Source of the DNA: Chalciporus piperatus
Lineage: Eukaryota > Basidiomycota > Agaricomycetes > Boletales > Boletaceae
NCBI GenBank assembly: GCA_038093975.1
Contig: JBBPTG010000008.1
Location: forward strand, 1-64,000
Length of the DNA stretch: 64,000 nucleotides
Reading direction: 5' to 3'
The notes below the pieces were generated by a model. The model saw nothing but the letters and a program-made list of their open reading frames with translations. It was not told where the DNA came from and did no database searches. Below are positions 32,444 to 46,387 of this stretch, piece after piece (positions within the stretch are counted from its first letter, which is position 1; the number at the start of each line of letters is the position of its first letter). The translations under genes were made by a program, and so were the position numbers.

Positions 32444-34458
32444 ATGGTGAACGTATACACTACTTGTCGCAAATTCTCTGAATCCGCGATTCGCAACATA
32501 CCCTCCCTCACCCTATTCGGCCGGTCTCTGCTTCTTATCACACTAGAAGTTGCTGCAAATGCTGTCTGCTGGGCTATCGTATCGCGATCGCACGCGATCG
32601 TAGGCCTTGCTGTCCTTGCATGGGTGCGCATGCGAGATGGATTTCCATTCACTTTGCAGCTGATCGGTTCGACTCTCGTAGACAATCGGTTTGCGACACG
32701 GTGAGGATGCACATCCCCCTTACCACCAGAAGCTATGTCCCTGAACTGCGCATACAGCGCTTGACGCAGACCACATAAAGTTGGTATGAATAATAGATTC
32801 GGAATGTTGTAGGTTGCTGTTACAACTATTCTGCATTGGGTTAATGAATGGATTATGGATAGAGCAACTGAATCCACGACCCAGTGCAATCGATAACGCT
32901 ACCCGAACTCTGATCGGCCATGGTCGACTTTCAATAACCTGCGGATTGTTCTTTTCACTGGGCCATAGCACAATAGTCATCGTCGTGGTATATTTCTCTG
33001 ATCACACTCATTCCAATCTTCCTTTCATGATATCCGCACCTAGAATATCGCAATAGTGATCAGCACCAGCGTTTACAACAAGCTGGCCGGTGCCGGAAAC
33101 GTCGGCTCAATAGTAGGTGTGTCAGGTCGTTTTGGATAGAGTGATGGATATATATCCACCTGTAGGGACCGCTATCAGTGCCTCTTTCCTGCTCTTCGTC
33201 GGTCTGGCTAATTCAGTCATCCTCTGGAGAATCCTCCATCAACGCCATCGGGTATGTCCATTCACGACCCACGCATTTATTCGAACACTTAATTTAATGG
33301 ACAGATGAAACACACACTAGACGGAGAGAATGGAAACACTCCTCCTCAAAATGAAAACATGCTGATGATGCGATTACTTGGACCTCTGGTCAACTTCGTG
33401 GACCGTCCGTGGAAGGTCAGTTGACATAACATTCCTTCCTCCTCCATGAAACCTCCCTAATTCGTTGGCAGATGTATCCCGTTGGCGTTCTTTTTGGCCT
33501 TGGTGGGGTGAGAGTTATTCGTCGGGAATTTGTCACTGATTCGTCGACTCATAGGTTTTGATACTGCATCTTCGGTCGCTCTACTCGCCATTTCTGCACT
33601 GGCAAAGAACAGTGAGGGTAAGACAACGATGGCGCCACCGGAGGTCATCATCTTACCTGTGAGGTCCTTGCGTCCCTCTCTGTTCTCGCTGTGATTCATA
33701 CATATCAAAAGATGTTGTTCACAACGGGGATGACCCTTGTGGATTCTCTGGATTCAATACTGATGCTTTATTCGTACTCCGGGTTCGCTGAGCGTTCATG
33801 GAGAATTTTCGAGGGAACGAATTCCGACTCGACAGCTCACAACACCGAGACGACTCAATCCGCCGAGGCAAGAACGGTGGACCCATCTCCGGGAGAAATA
33901 AATGCTGTGGCCACCCTTCCCCTCGACCGATCTTCTGATGGTCCGGGAATGGACGACAAGACGTTGGACAATATGACCGGCGAACACGAAAGTGCTGCGA
34001 GAGATGGCGATCGTATGACCCAGGTCAAACGGAGGACAATGTCGAAGTTGAGCATTGTTTTGACCACCATGAGTATTCTGCTTGCTTTCAGGTGAGCCAA
34101 TGGCATCTCGGTCAACAACGGTAATACTTCAAAGTTGTTGACCTCCTTTTGTGTAGTATCTCGGTCATAGAGATAATGGGATTGATTGGGTCCAGATGCG
34201 CTAAATGTCAAGCAGCTGCGTCCGCCCCCGACGGTGGGGGTCTTGCCGGAAAGTGGTGGAGAGCTTGGGCAGCGGTGAGTCGAGAACAGACCCTTTGTGG
34301 AGACGACACTTGATGTAGATTTCCCCAAGGCCAACAACAATTCTGGATATATTGGAGCCGCCATTGTTGGGACGTTCATCATCATAGTCAGCGGCTGGTA
34401 CGTGACTGGATGGGGAACGAAAGTGATTAAAAGGAAAATAGCCGAGTGGTGGGCTTGA
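32444..34458 (+). CDS. NiCoT-family nickel/cobalt transporter
   Basis: NiCoT permeases import Ni2+ or Co2+ with high affinity; in fungi this mainly feeds urease. The signature RHALDADH is present, followed by [16 protein letters not shown]. Signature two is GLFFSLGHSTIVIVVV, three is LFGLGFDTASSVALLA, and GMTLVDSLDSILMLYSY carries the paired Asp of the family. Introns are unusually dense: the first signature is coded by two micro-exons, 32682-32700 (19 nt) and 32758-32779 (22 nt). A long loop near DPSPGEINAVATLPLDRS separates the C-terminal spans. Ends VIKRKIAEWWA. The ATG at 32444 is the first in frame, 155 bp from the divergent neighbour's frame limit. Confidence 0.9.
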
Positions 34459-35058
34459 TGGGGACAGGGGGTTGTCGCTGGCAAACGAAAAGTATTGGAG
34501 CAGTGTAAGAACATTCAGCAAGAATACGATCTCGAAACACCGGACCCGTTTGTTGCGAGCTAAGTAATAGTTGATAACGGTCATTCGGTTGTACTGTTTT
34601 GGTGTGTTATTTATGAGAGCAAAGTTCAGTGATTCATATGTTCGACTCGTCGGTCTCGCGCTCGAGAGGTGTCCCGCCAGTGCCCAACCCAACTCACGAC
34701 GTTCACGACTGAAATTTTGTATTCATATCCAGTCTACAACCTTTGTATTCGCTTCCTACTCGGCCCCAAGGACTTTTTCGATTCTGGAAATCCGCATCCT
34801 CGTGCTCTGTGATCGCGCGCTACTCTACCCGTCTGCACTGGCACCACCTTCTCCTCCCACTGCGCGACCTTCCCGTCTTGCGCCGAGTCCGGCTCAATTC
34901 ACCGTGAACACTATCGCACTCCAGTCGTTTGGTACGCCTCCGTTTCGCGTTCTGAGAAGCCATGCCAGAGTTCACCGATATGATTCCAGGTCAACTGGTT
35001 AATACCCACCCCCGCTGTTTGCCCGATAGATTTCGGTAGCAAGCTTATCACCTGAAGG
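34459..35058. other. intergenic region upstream of the RasGEF gene
   Basis: About 600 bp between tandem plus-strand genes. Open frames here overlap the NiCoT end on the opposite strand and show no motif. Probable promoter and UTR sequence only. Confidence 0.4.
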
Positions 35059-38000
35059 ATGCCCTCCGCCCGTCTGCGTATCAGTACCAATGTACACCGA
35101 GACAATGTAACATCGAAAAGGTCTGCTAGTCCCTCGAATGCAACATCTCCCGCCCTTCCTTCCCAGTCCTTACCGATTGCCATGCGTTCGCGCAGTGGGT
35201 CCACCGCATCCACGAGCTCATCGATTTCCGTCGTGTCTCCATGCCCTTCGTCCGCGTCCTCCTCGCACCACTTACCCTTAAACGAGTCCGGCAATGAATC
35301 GTCACAGCCTGCTCAAAGTTCCCATTCTCGCCCGGTCAGCCCTTCTGCTGACGAGACAGTGCGCGTTCAGCCGTCGCTTCCGGAGCTTGTGCTTGCGCTC
35401 CATGACTTTATCCCTCAACAGCAAAACGCGACCTGCCTCTCGTTTCGCGCCGGTCAGGTCATCCGGGTCTTTAATCGTGACCCCAGCGGGTGGTGGGATG
35501 GTGAACTGCATGGCCAGCGAGGATGGTTTCCGAGCAATTATGTCAGTTCGGATGAGCGCGTGATATCTCTGTCGGAGGAACAATTACCTCGCCCGTCGGT
35601 GAGTATATCTCAATAACGGTTTCTTCATGGCTGAAATTTTGTAGTTTCGCCTAGGTTCCCGCCATGCGTATACCATGTCAGCTGCATCAGCTGCATCTTG
35701 GGCAACGACACCTGCTCGTGGTTCATCTCGCAAGGATCACCGTCCCCTGGTGACAGAGGCCCTCGGCTCGGACATCGCGTCCTATTGTCCACCCCTCATG
35801 GTCAATCTGTTGCAGAGCCTATCACTCCTGCAGAGCGCGGTCAGGTCTAATCGCATCACGCACTTTCAGCCATCCACTGCATGCATAATATCCTGCGTCC
35901 GCTTCATCCTGTCCTCTGTGGATTGCCTTTCCCGCGAGGCAGTCCTCCTTAAACGCTTCCCACCTCTTGCCTTTGAGCGAAAACAGATTCTTTCCGTCTT
36001 GGCTGCATTAGTTTCGCAGGCCCGGAAAGCCTCGGAGGAGGCATTCGATGAAGACGTACGAGATGCAGAGATCGAAGGAATGCTAAAGCTTGGTGGTCAA
36101 GTGTTTTCTCAAGTTCGGCGGTTTTTGGCAGTGGCAGTTCAGTGCGGCGTCGAACTTCCAGAGCGAAGGCAACCCTCCTCCACCGATGCTGGCGTCGCAG
36201 AGTTACATGGTGAACATACTTCCCCCGACCTTGCCACCATAACGCCAACGCCACCGGAGTCGTTGGAGGTCCCTCATCCCTCAACTGAACCCCCTATCCT
36301 GCGAGACACTACATCGCAAGACCATGAGACTACAGGCGCTGTCGCTTCAACTTTGCGCACTAAAAGTCTCGGGGACCTCCGATCTCAGCGCAGATCACCA
36401 TCTTATCGAGATTCGAATTCCTCTGCTGCTCCTTTACTTCCGCATCGACCGGCCATAGCCCGCTTGAAGAGAGAGCAATACCTTGCTTATGAACGTTCTC
36501 CCGTTAATCGCCACAAGCCAGGAATACTGTCGATAAGCAGTACTTCATCGTCTTCGTCATTTTCTTCCATCGAATCCCCAAAGCCACCCGCGTTACCCTC
36601 GTTCCCCTCGGGACCTTCCACTTCAGCTGAAGTTATGGAGGCGCTAAAGTATACCCATGATCAATACCTGTCCACCATTGCCGCCTTTATCGGTCACGCA
36701 CATTCCCACACACGTTCATCGCACGCCTCTAGCACGGGTCATATGTATGACCTTGTGCGAGAGATTGTCGAAATGGTCTGCAAACTACTTACAATCGTTG
36801 AGGCGGTGATGAGGCACCCTGAGATTCCCAAACATAAAATTGGCAATCTCAAATCTGCGAAGGAGGGCTTGTATAATGTGACAAGTTCGCTTGCAGAGTC
36901 TGTCCGACTTCTTACAGTGCCTCTTCCCGCGGACGTCACGGAGGAGTCGGAGAAGGCGTCGTTGATTCGTTCAGCAACGGCGGCTTGCAAAGCTGGTGCT
37001 GATTGCGTCTCCGCGGTCAAAATATGCTTGAGTCGGACGTCAGCGGAGCAGCAGTTTATCATACAAGTCCCCACGACAGATCCAAACTCTGCTCCATTCA
37101 CACCGAATAGGTTCTCGAGACGCCAGGAAAGCCCGTCTCCCTTGCACGAATCGTCTCAAAGTAGCGCCAATGAAGAAGACGTCACGATTCAAGGTCAACT
37201 TCCAGCGAGCCAGACAACGAAACCGCTCGCACACATTCAAGAGACTTCTTCCGATTCATCCGTTCTCACTGGCCACTCAAAATCATCCGAGGAATCGCTG
37301 GATACAGCCCCTACCTCGCTAGATGAAGACGACGCCTCGTCAAATCCCAAAGGTGATCTTGACACGCTAGATGACGGAGATATGCGCTTGCCTCCCTCAG
37401 AACCCACCGACGTTGCTTCCGAAGATGTTCGAGGCGACCAGGCGACTTCGGATGCCTTTGAAGAGCAGCTTGTGCAAGATGATGTTTCATCCGTTACCCT
37501 CGACGTCAAACGCGATCCTCTGGGCCACGACCATTCGGTCGAAGATGTCATTTACAACGCGGAAGGTCACCTTGTCGCAGCGTCTTTGGAGGTTCTTGTC
37601 GAGAAGATGACTCCTCATGATAGCATCGTTGATGCCGCTTTCTCTGCCGTGTTCTTCTTGACGTTCAGGTTGTTCTTATCACCGCTGGAACTTGTCAACG
37701 CCATCATCCATCGGTACAACATCATGCCTCCTGACGACCTTTCACCCGAAGAACTGCATATGTGGCAACAGCACAAGGGGATTCCTATCCGCCTTCGCGT
37801 ATCGAACTTTGTCAAGTCTTGGCTAGAAATGTATTGGCGGCCGAGTGTAGACGATGGTGCCCTCCCACACCTGGAGGCCTTTACCCGCGACGCGCTGCAG
37901 ACCTACTTCTCTGGACCTTCGCAGCGTATCCTCGATCTCATTAACCTGCGCCAAAGCACAAACGCAAACCTAATCAGCCCAAAGAGCGAACGAGTTCGTG

Positions 38001-39199
38001 ATCCAGGAATGTCCATTAACCCACCGACATTCTCCCCCTCCGAAATCCCTCGACCTATGATGACAAAAACGCTTCTCGCGAACCTCCGGAACAAGAACTT
38101 TGATTCCGTCACTGTTACCGAATTTGATGCTCTCGAGCTTGCAAGACAACTCACGATCATGGAGTGTGATCTATACTGCGCAATTCAGCCCGAGGAGGTG
38201 CTAGAGACCGGACAAGAGGGAGCGAACCCCCCTGTGAATGTTCGGGCCGTATCGTCCTTGAGCACGGTTATAACGGGATGGGTGGCTGAGAGTATCCTGA
38301 ACGAACACGATACCAAGAAAAGGACATACCTTGTCAAGTTCTTCATCAAGGTTGCGGACGTGAGCATTCCCAGGACTTGTCGGGATTAAGCTGAATGAAT
38401 TATGCATACAGCGTTGTACATCTCTGCACAACTTCAGCACCCCGCGTTCGATCCTGGCGGCTCTTGATTCTTCAACTATTTCTCGCTTACACCAGACTTG
38501 GCTTGTGAGTTTGACTGTTTGGGATACCCTGACCGTGTACTGAGATATTCTCAGGGTGTCCCCCAGAAAAACAAGATGCAATTGGAGGCCTTGCGACGAC
38601 TAGCTGACCATAGTCGTAATTACCACGAGTATCGCAGCAAACTGCGGAATACCGCCCCACCAGCCGTACCATTCTTGGGTATATTTATCACTCGTAGGCG
38701 TGATTTGCGTGTACTCACCCCATCACAGGACTTTATCTTACGGATGTGACATTCTGCCGTGAGGGCAATCCTTCGTATCGGGATTCCCCACTGGTCCCGG
38801 GTAAAAAGTTGCTGAACTTCAACAAGTACCACAAGTTGGCCCGTATTATTCAAGGTTAGTTCATCTGCGGAGTATGCCTCTTGGAACAACGCTGAATCAA
38901 TTCGCATCGGTAGATATGCAGCGTTTCCAAGTACCCTATAATCTCAAGAAGATCCCTGAAGTTCAAGAATACCTGAACGTAGCTTTCGAAAACTCTAAAG
39001 ACCACGGAGATCTTCAAGACCTGTATAGGAGGAGGTGTGTTGCATCACTCACTGCGCCACGCCAACTGACCATTTGCGATGACACGACAGCCTGCTTGTT
39101 GAGCCCAAGCAGCCGGCTGATACTCCTCCCACAAGCGATATGCGTCACCTCTTTAATTGGGCAACACGTTCGCAGGTGCAACAGCCCACATCTGCCTAA
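35059..39199 (+). CDS. SH3-domain Ras guanine nucleotide exchange factor (Cdc25/Ste6 type)
   Basis: This is a Ras activator of the Cdc25/Ste6 group. After a Ser-rich start (MPSARLRISTNVHRDN), an SH3 domain runs from ELVLALHDFIPQQQNATCLS to GWWDGELHGQRGWFPSNYV. A long, nearly uninterrupted exon (about 35660-38358) then has a helical region and a Ser/Pro-rich linker. The RasGEF N-terminal motif follows (DVIYNAEGHLVAASLEVLVE), then the catalytic domain start (FDALELARQLTIMECDLYCA). Further exons give NKMQLEALRRLADHSRNYHE, PFLGLYLTDVTF, LLNFNKYHKLARIIQ and PYNLKKIPEVQEYLNV, the conserved catalytic end. The last exon ends VQQPTSA. One large intron-poor exon in a gene otherwise rich in introns is typical of this family. 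Confidence 0.93.
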
Positions 39200-39483
39200 T
39201 TTTCCTGCTTGGCTTGCGATAAATTTGTCTATCCCCTAATCTTTTGTTCACTGCCTCCCCGAGCTGTCGCAAGTCCCTTACATTGTCGTTTTTCTCGACT
39301 GTTGTTCTTTTTATCTTATAATCTCGGTTTGCTACTCCTGATTGGCTTCTGTGGTCCGCCTACTTACTAGGCTATCTCTAATCCCCTCGCATTCTACTTT
39401 CCATTGATATATCATTGAACATTGACTCCTTGCATACATTTTGCATACATGGTACATCTTTGCTGTTTCAATAATTGTTTCAG
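39200..39483. other. intergenic region after RasGEF
   Basis: T/C-rich sequence that is probably RasGEF 3' UTR plus upstream sequence of the next gene. Nothing recognised. Confidence 0.4.
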
Positions 39484-41552
39484 AATGTCTTGTACGTGCG
39501 GCAGTAGTTAGCTAGCTAATAACCATCAATACTACGACAAGGTTATCGAGGAAGATACACAGCATCGTCATGACGTGACTTGCCTCGTTTCCGCACACAA
39601 CCATTATATTGGCATGATTAATCGCAGAGTTCTCGAAGGTATACTCCAGAAACCCCTTGGCCCATACCATGACCGCGATGTCCTTGACCCGACGGAATGT
39701 CAAATGAAGAACCGCCGTGAGCTCGTCCTGTATTCGTTTATGCTCGAACACGCTGGACACGTCACCGGGTACACCAGTGGTCAGTTCACAGTTCAACCGT
39801 CCAGCCTTTCTGACGCCTCTCCCCTTTCTGCTTCTCAAGCCTCGACGAGTCTGAACGTCCCCTGGCTCATGGCCTAGACAATCGCAAGTTCCGTTTCCGG
39901 GGCTACTTGAAGATCTCCGATCCATGTTGGCTTTCGGAGTTTGGGCGCAAGACTGTCGAGACGGACCTCAATTTGCGCGCTGGCGAACGGGCGTTGAGGG
40001 AGGGGGAACGTAGACCGCCACCGTTGACATTGGAAGGCATATTTGATACCAAGTTTCTCACAAAATCCCCCGATTCTACCTGGAATGAAGAGGATGAAGA
40101 TGAGATTAGGCTTGTGATCCACATTCAAGGGGAGAAGAATCTCCCGGCGGTGTTCATGCAATGTACGCTCGAGTGTGGACTGTAAACGGTCGGTTGATCC
40201 TAAACCTTCCTCGCCAGCTCTCCATGTACCGAATGGATTACTGTGGAGTTCAAAAGCCCAGTGAGTGTCAAGTTTCATACGTCTCGTATTCGGTTGGATT
40301 TTCTAAACCTCTCCCCATTACTAGCTACCGCAACTTCCAGATCGCCACGATGGACGTGGACACCTACTCCCGTTCAGAAAACTTCTTCTGGCGATGGCGG
40401 CTCCTCAAGCTCATGGAGAAAATCGTCGGCAAGTACGGCTACATTCCCATCAGGAAAAGAACTCCAAACTGGTTCGTCAGCAAGTACATGTCAGATTTTG
40501 CGACGCCAGCAGCAGACAAACATTGCCGGATCATCTACGATGAGAATGACATCGATGTTGACGAAAGGGGCAGGACGAAAACGCCGCGTCACTTGCTTAA
40601 GCCTCACGCCAGCGAGGTGCTTGGGTTGTTCGCCGCACAAGCGCAGTGGTTCGTGACGAATGGCGAGGTGAGAAGAAAGAAGTTGTTTGATCTTAGTTCT
40701 TGGATGAAATTTGCGCAAGATGTTCGGAGGGAGAGGAAAGAGGCTGCTGAAGAAGGTGTGAGGTGGGGTTGGCCCGTTGGGACGGAGGAAGAGGAGGTGG
40801 AGGAATCAGGCGAAGAAAGTGGAGACAACGCTATCGATGACGTTGACGAAATAGTCAGACAAAACCCAGTGATCGGCAAGGCGAACGAGGTCGTGGCTCG
40901 TAAGATCCAGTTGGCACAAAAAAGGGCCGACCTGCAGAGGAATCAAAGGGAAGATCTTCATTCCGACCCAGTCGAGAGCAGTTCGGGGAGCTCTGGAGAC
41001 GAGGGCGGAGCGACATACGCGTCAGATTTCTCGGAACAATCGGACGCAATGTCGAGTAACTCAGACGGTGAGGAGAGTGCGATAGCTCAGACACCTTGGC
41101 AATTGCAGGTGGCGCCAATGATGCCAGACGTAGACGGGCGTTGGTTGTGCCCTATGGACGACTGCAAACACCAGATTGACCTACACAACCTCACTGATGA
41201 AGACGGAAGAGGGATTTCTCAAGATCTCGTGCAGCATATCACACGGAGACAGTGGCGGAACGTGCCAGATGACAAGATTGCCCTTCAGGGCTTCGGCAGG
41301 ATAGTGGCGAACCATTACATGGGGCACCTTCATGAAGTGGGACTCAAGTTTGATACGAAGGTAGGTTGCTATTGATTCGATTTTCGTATGTGCATGCTTA
41401 TGGACCCACGCCAGCGTCGCGTTACATGGATCGATGGGAGACGCAGGCACCGTGACGGTGACCTTGCAGGACCAATGCCAGCACGAGGGACGTTAGGGGG
41501 CGAGTCGGGAGTCGTTCCAACCGTGCACCTAGTAGGAGCACGTTTGCGTTAA
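39484..41552 (+). CDS. hypothetical protein with a Cys/His-rich C-terminal segment
   Basis: I do not recognise the family. Exons join well: HAGHVTG is spliced (intron 39769-39839) to LDESERPLAHGLDNRKFRF, then FRGYLKISDPCWLSEFGRK, GEKNLPAVFMQ, an intron, YRNFQIATMDVDTYSRSENF and RKRTPNWFVSKYMSDFATP. A coiled, acidic middle follows (EEEEVEESGEESGDN). Near the end, WLCPMDDCKHQIDLHNL suggests a small zinc site with later His residues (NHYMGHLHEVG). The last intron is 41361-41414 and the tail ends VHLVGARLR. The start is unresolved: ATG 39484 needs a 24-nt intron, too short to trust, and ATG 39614 is an alternative. It looks like a nuclear protein by composition only. Confidence 0.65.
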
Positions 41553-41729
41553 TGAGGGATCGATTCCAGTGGTATATAGAGTGTGCACGAATAGGGGACT
41601 TGGGCATGTTTCTTGGCATTAGCGGACAAAGTTTGAATTTAGACTTCCAGGCCCGCTGCAGCCTGTCAAATTGTAGGACTATGGTGTGAGCGACTTGGTA
41701 AGTTAGCAAAACAACTCGAGTCACACTAA

Positions 41730-43300
41730 TCAAAATACACCTGTCCTTCCATGAGAATACTTCGACACATGATACCCAATTCCATTACGCTTTAAATCCT
41801 CCGTACTCCCTCTTCGGCCACCCGCAACAATGTCAGGGTACGTGTCCTTTGTAACACCAGGCCCAAAATCATAAACAAAAGACCGGCTCTGGGTTGCTCC
41901 GAAAAATCGGGAGCTCTCGAGCACGATCGAATATACTGGGGAAGAATCATTTCCCGGAGCATGCACGCTCCAACCTCGTGAGGGCTGGCGGACGTCCCAA
42001 AAGGCGACAACGCTATGACGGGCTGTTCCGGCGGCGACGAAACTGGCCGACCCGCCTCCACAAGAAACGGCATATATGGGCTCGGGTGACCAGGGATCTT
42101 GAAGGGTCAGGACAGGGCGGAGCGTTGGTGGAAGGGATGAGGCCCCAGGTTGATTGAGGGGTGACCCGGTTTGGTCAGACGTGCGTAGGTCGTATATGCG
42201 GACTGCACCGTCGTACCAGCCGGAGACAATGATTTGCTGGGAAGAACCGAGAGGCGAAGATGGTGGAGCACATGTAATGCCATACACTGCCGAGGGGCGG
42301 CCCTTCGGCGAACAGAAAGCGAAGGATGGGGTATGAGAGATGCCGCAAGGGGAAATATGGTGAATGGAAAGAGGGGTGATGGAAGTGGTACCGAACGATG
42401 CATATGGAGAAGAAGCTGACATGCAAAGATGGCTCGTCCAGCTCCTTACGCCCAGGTTGGTGGATGTTGGAGATGATGAGGTTGTGGTCAGGTCACTAAG
42501 GGAGACGGAACCCCATCGAGAAAGGGTAAGGAGGGTGCGAGAGGAGCAGGATATGCTCTCTACTACGTCAGTTCCGTGGTAGTGAAGCGTATTGTTTGGC
42601 GAACGCTCGATAGTGATACGTGTTTTGGGAATGTCATGAGGTGGGAGATAGACCAGTTCGACAAAGCCGTCTTCGAAGCCAAGGGAAACAGTGCGGTCGT
42701 TTCCTGCGCCTGGGAGAAAGGTCATGCTAGTGATGTCACGTCCGATTAGACCACGAGCAATCGTGAAGGCATATGAGCCTTCGTAGACGAGCCTGGTGGG
42801 AGAGGATGCGGTGAGACCGTCGCGGACAGCATAGGAGTAGATGATACGGCCGGCAGCGACCAACAATCTAGAGAAGGATAAAGCAATGGTAGGCCGTTCT
42901 TTTCCGTGCCATGGAGGGGACAAGGGACGTGCGATGAACTTGCTACGCGACCATGCCCGGTCTGCGAGTGTGTTATAGCGGATCTGGGCGAGAGGCGACC
43001 ATCGGGACCAGACAGAATGGAGGGAAAACGAGTGTCTTCGGTTGTTTTTGAGGAATGTGGACCAACCGAAGTCTCGCACCTGGTTGGTGATGGGTCAGAG
43101 TCTAGAGACTGTGGGGTGAAGCTTTGAAGAGCGGAGCATACGACGAGATGCAATAGTCTGCAGATGGAACTGAGACTGACGAGATCTTCGAGTTCAAGGT
43201 ATTCCATGACAAGGATGAGCACGTCGATAGGCAATGCTATATCCATCGTCGGGGACATGTCCATCTTGCTCGTCGTCGCGAGCGGTGAATTGGCTGACAT
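41730..43300 (-). CDS. F-box protein with WD40-like C-terminal region
   Basis: F-box proteins are substrate adaptors of SCF ubiquitin ligases. The start MSANSPLATTSKMDMSPTMD leads into an F-box: LPIDVLILVMEYLELEDLVS, LSSICRLLHLVV. One intron with a GTATGC donor then joins to VRDFGWSTFLKNNRRHSF. The long second exon has repeats like a beta-propeller: IIVSGWYDGAVRIYDLRTSD, PIYAVSCGGGSASFVAAGTA, HSVVAFWDVRQPSRGWSV. The recurrent (I/F)WDxR-type ends support WD-like blades, though not all blades are clear. Divergent from GEM1 with 102 bp between starts. Target proteins are unknown. Confidence 0.82.
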
Positions 43301-43344
43301 AATATTAGAGGTGCCGTATTACGATTACCATTAGTTGCTACTGC

Positions 43345-43355
43345 AGTACTAGTGT
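43345..43355. promoter_or_regulatory. AGTACTAGTGT motif in the F-box/GEM1 divergent promoter
   Basis: This 11-mer is identical to 7563-7573 and lies in the same kind of place, a short divergent intergenic space. The core ACTAGT is palindromic. It is a candidate transcription factor site; no function is shown. Confidence 0.35.
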
Positions 43356-43402
43356 CATTAGCCATTTGCTAAATTCTAGTAGTGCAAGCAGCGACGACGA
43401 CG

Positions 43403-46071
<2,669 letters not shown>

Positions 46072-46387
46072 CGTAGGATTGGTATTTTGTCGTTCATACT
46101 CTACTTTTCGAATTTTTACTAGCTTATAGAGGATCTGGTTTTTCTAATGAGATCCGAAGTCCGACAGTGTGATCCGCGATTGCCTTGAGGTGTCCGCCTG
46201 GAAGCGTTGTTGAATAAAAAACAACGTTGTCAACAAGTCCGCCATCGATCTCAACTACGCCCCAAGTCATCCAACCGCCAATCCACTCTCAAGTCCCACC
46301 CAAACACCCCTTGCACCAGTACAACGACCAGTACAACTTGCTGAACCCTCACAGACACTCCCAGCAGCGAATTGCACGGTAGCCAAC
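46072..46387. other. short intergenic region
   Basis: About 315 bp between GEM1 and the VWA gene. Nothing recognised. Confidence 0.4.

Noticed and set aside
30724..34458. Biosynthetic gene cluster around the acyltransferase and NiCoT genes
   Set aside because: No scaffold enzyme, P450 or regulator lies beside them; the neighbours are a metal transporter and a RasGEF.
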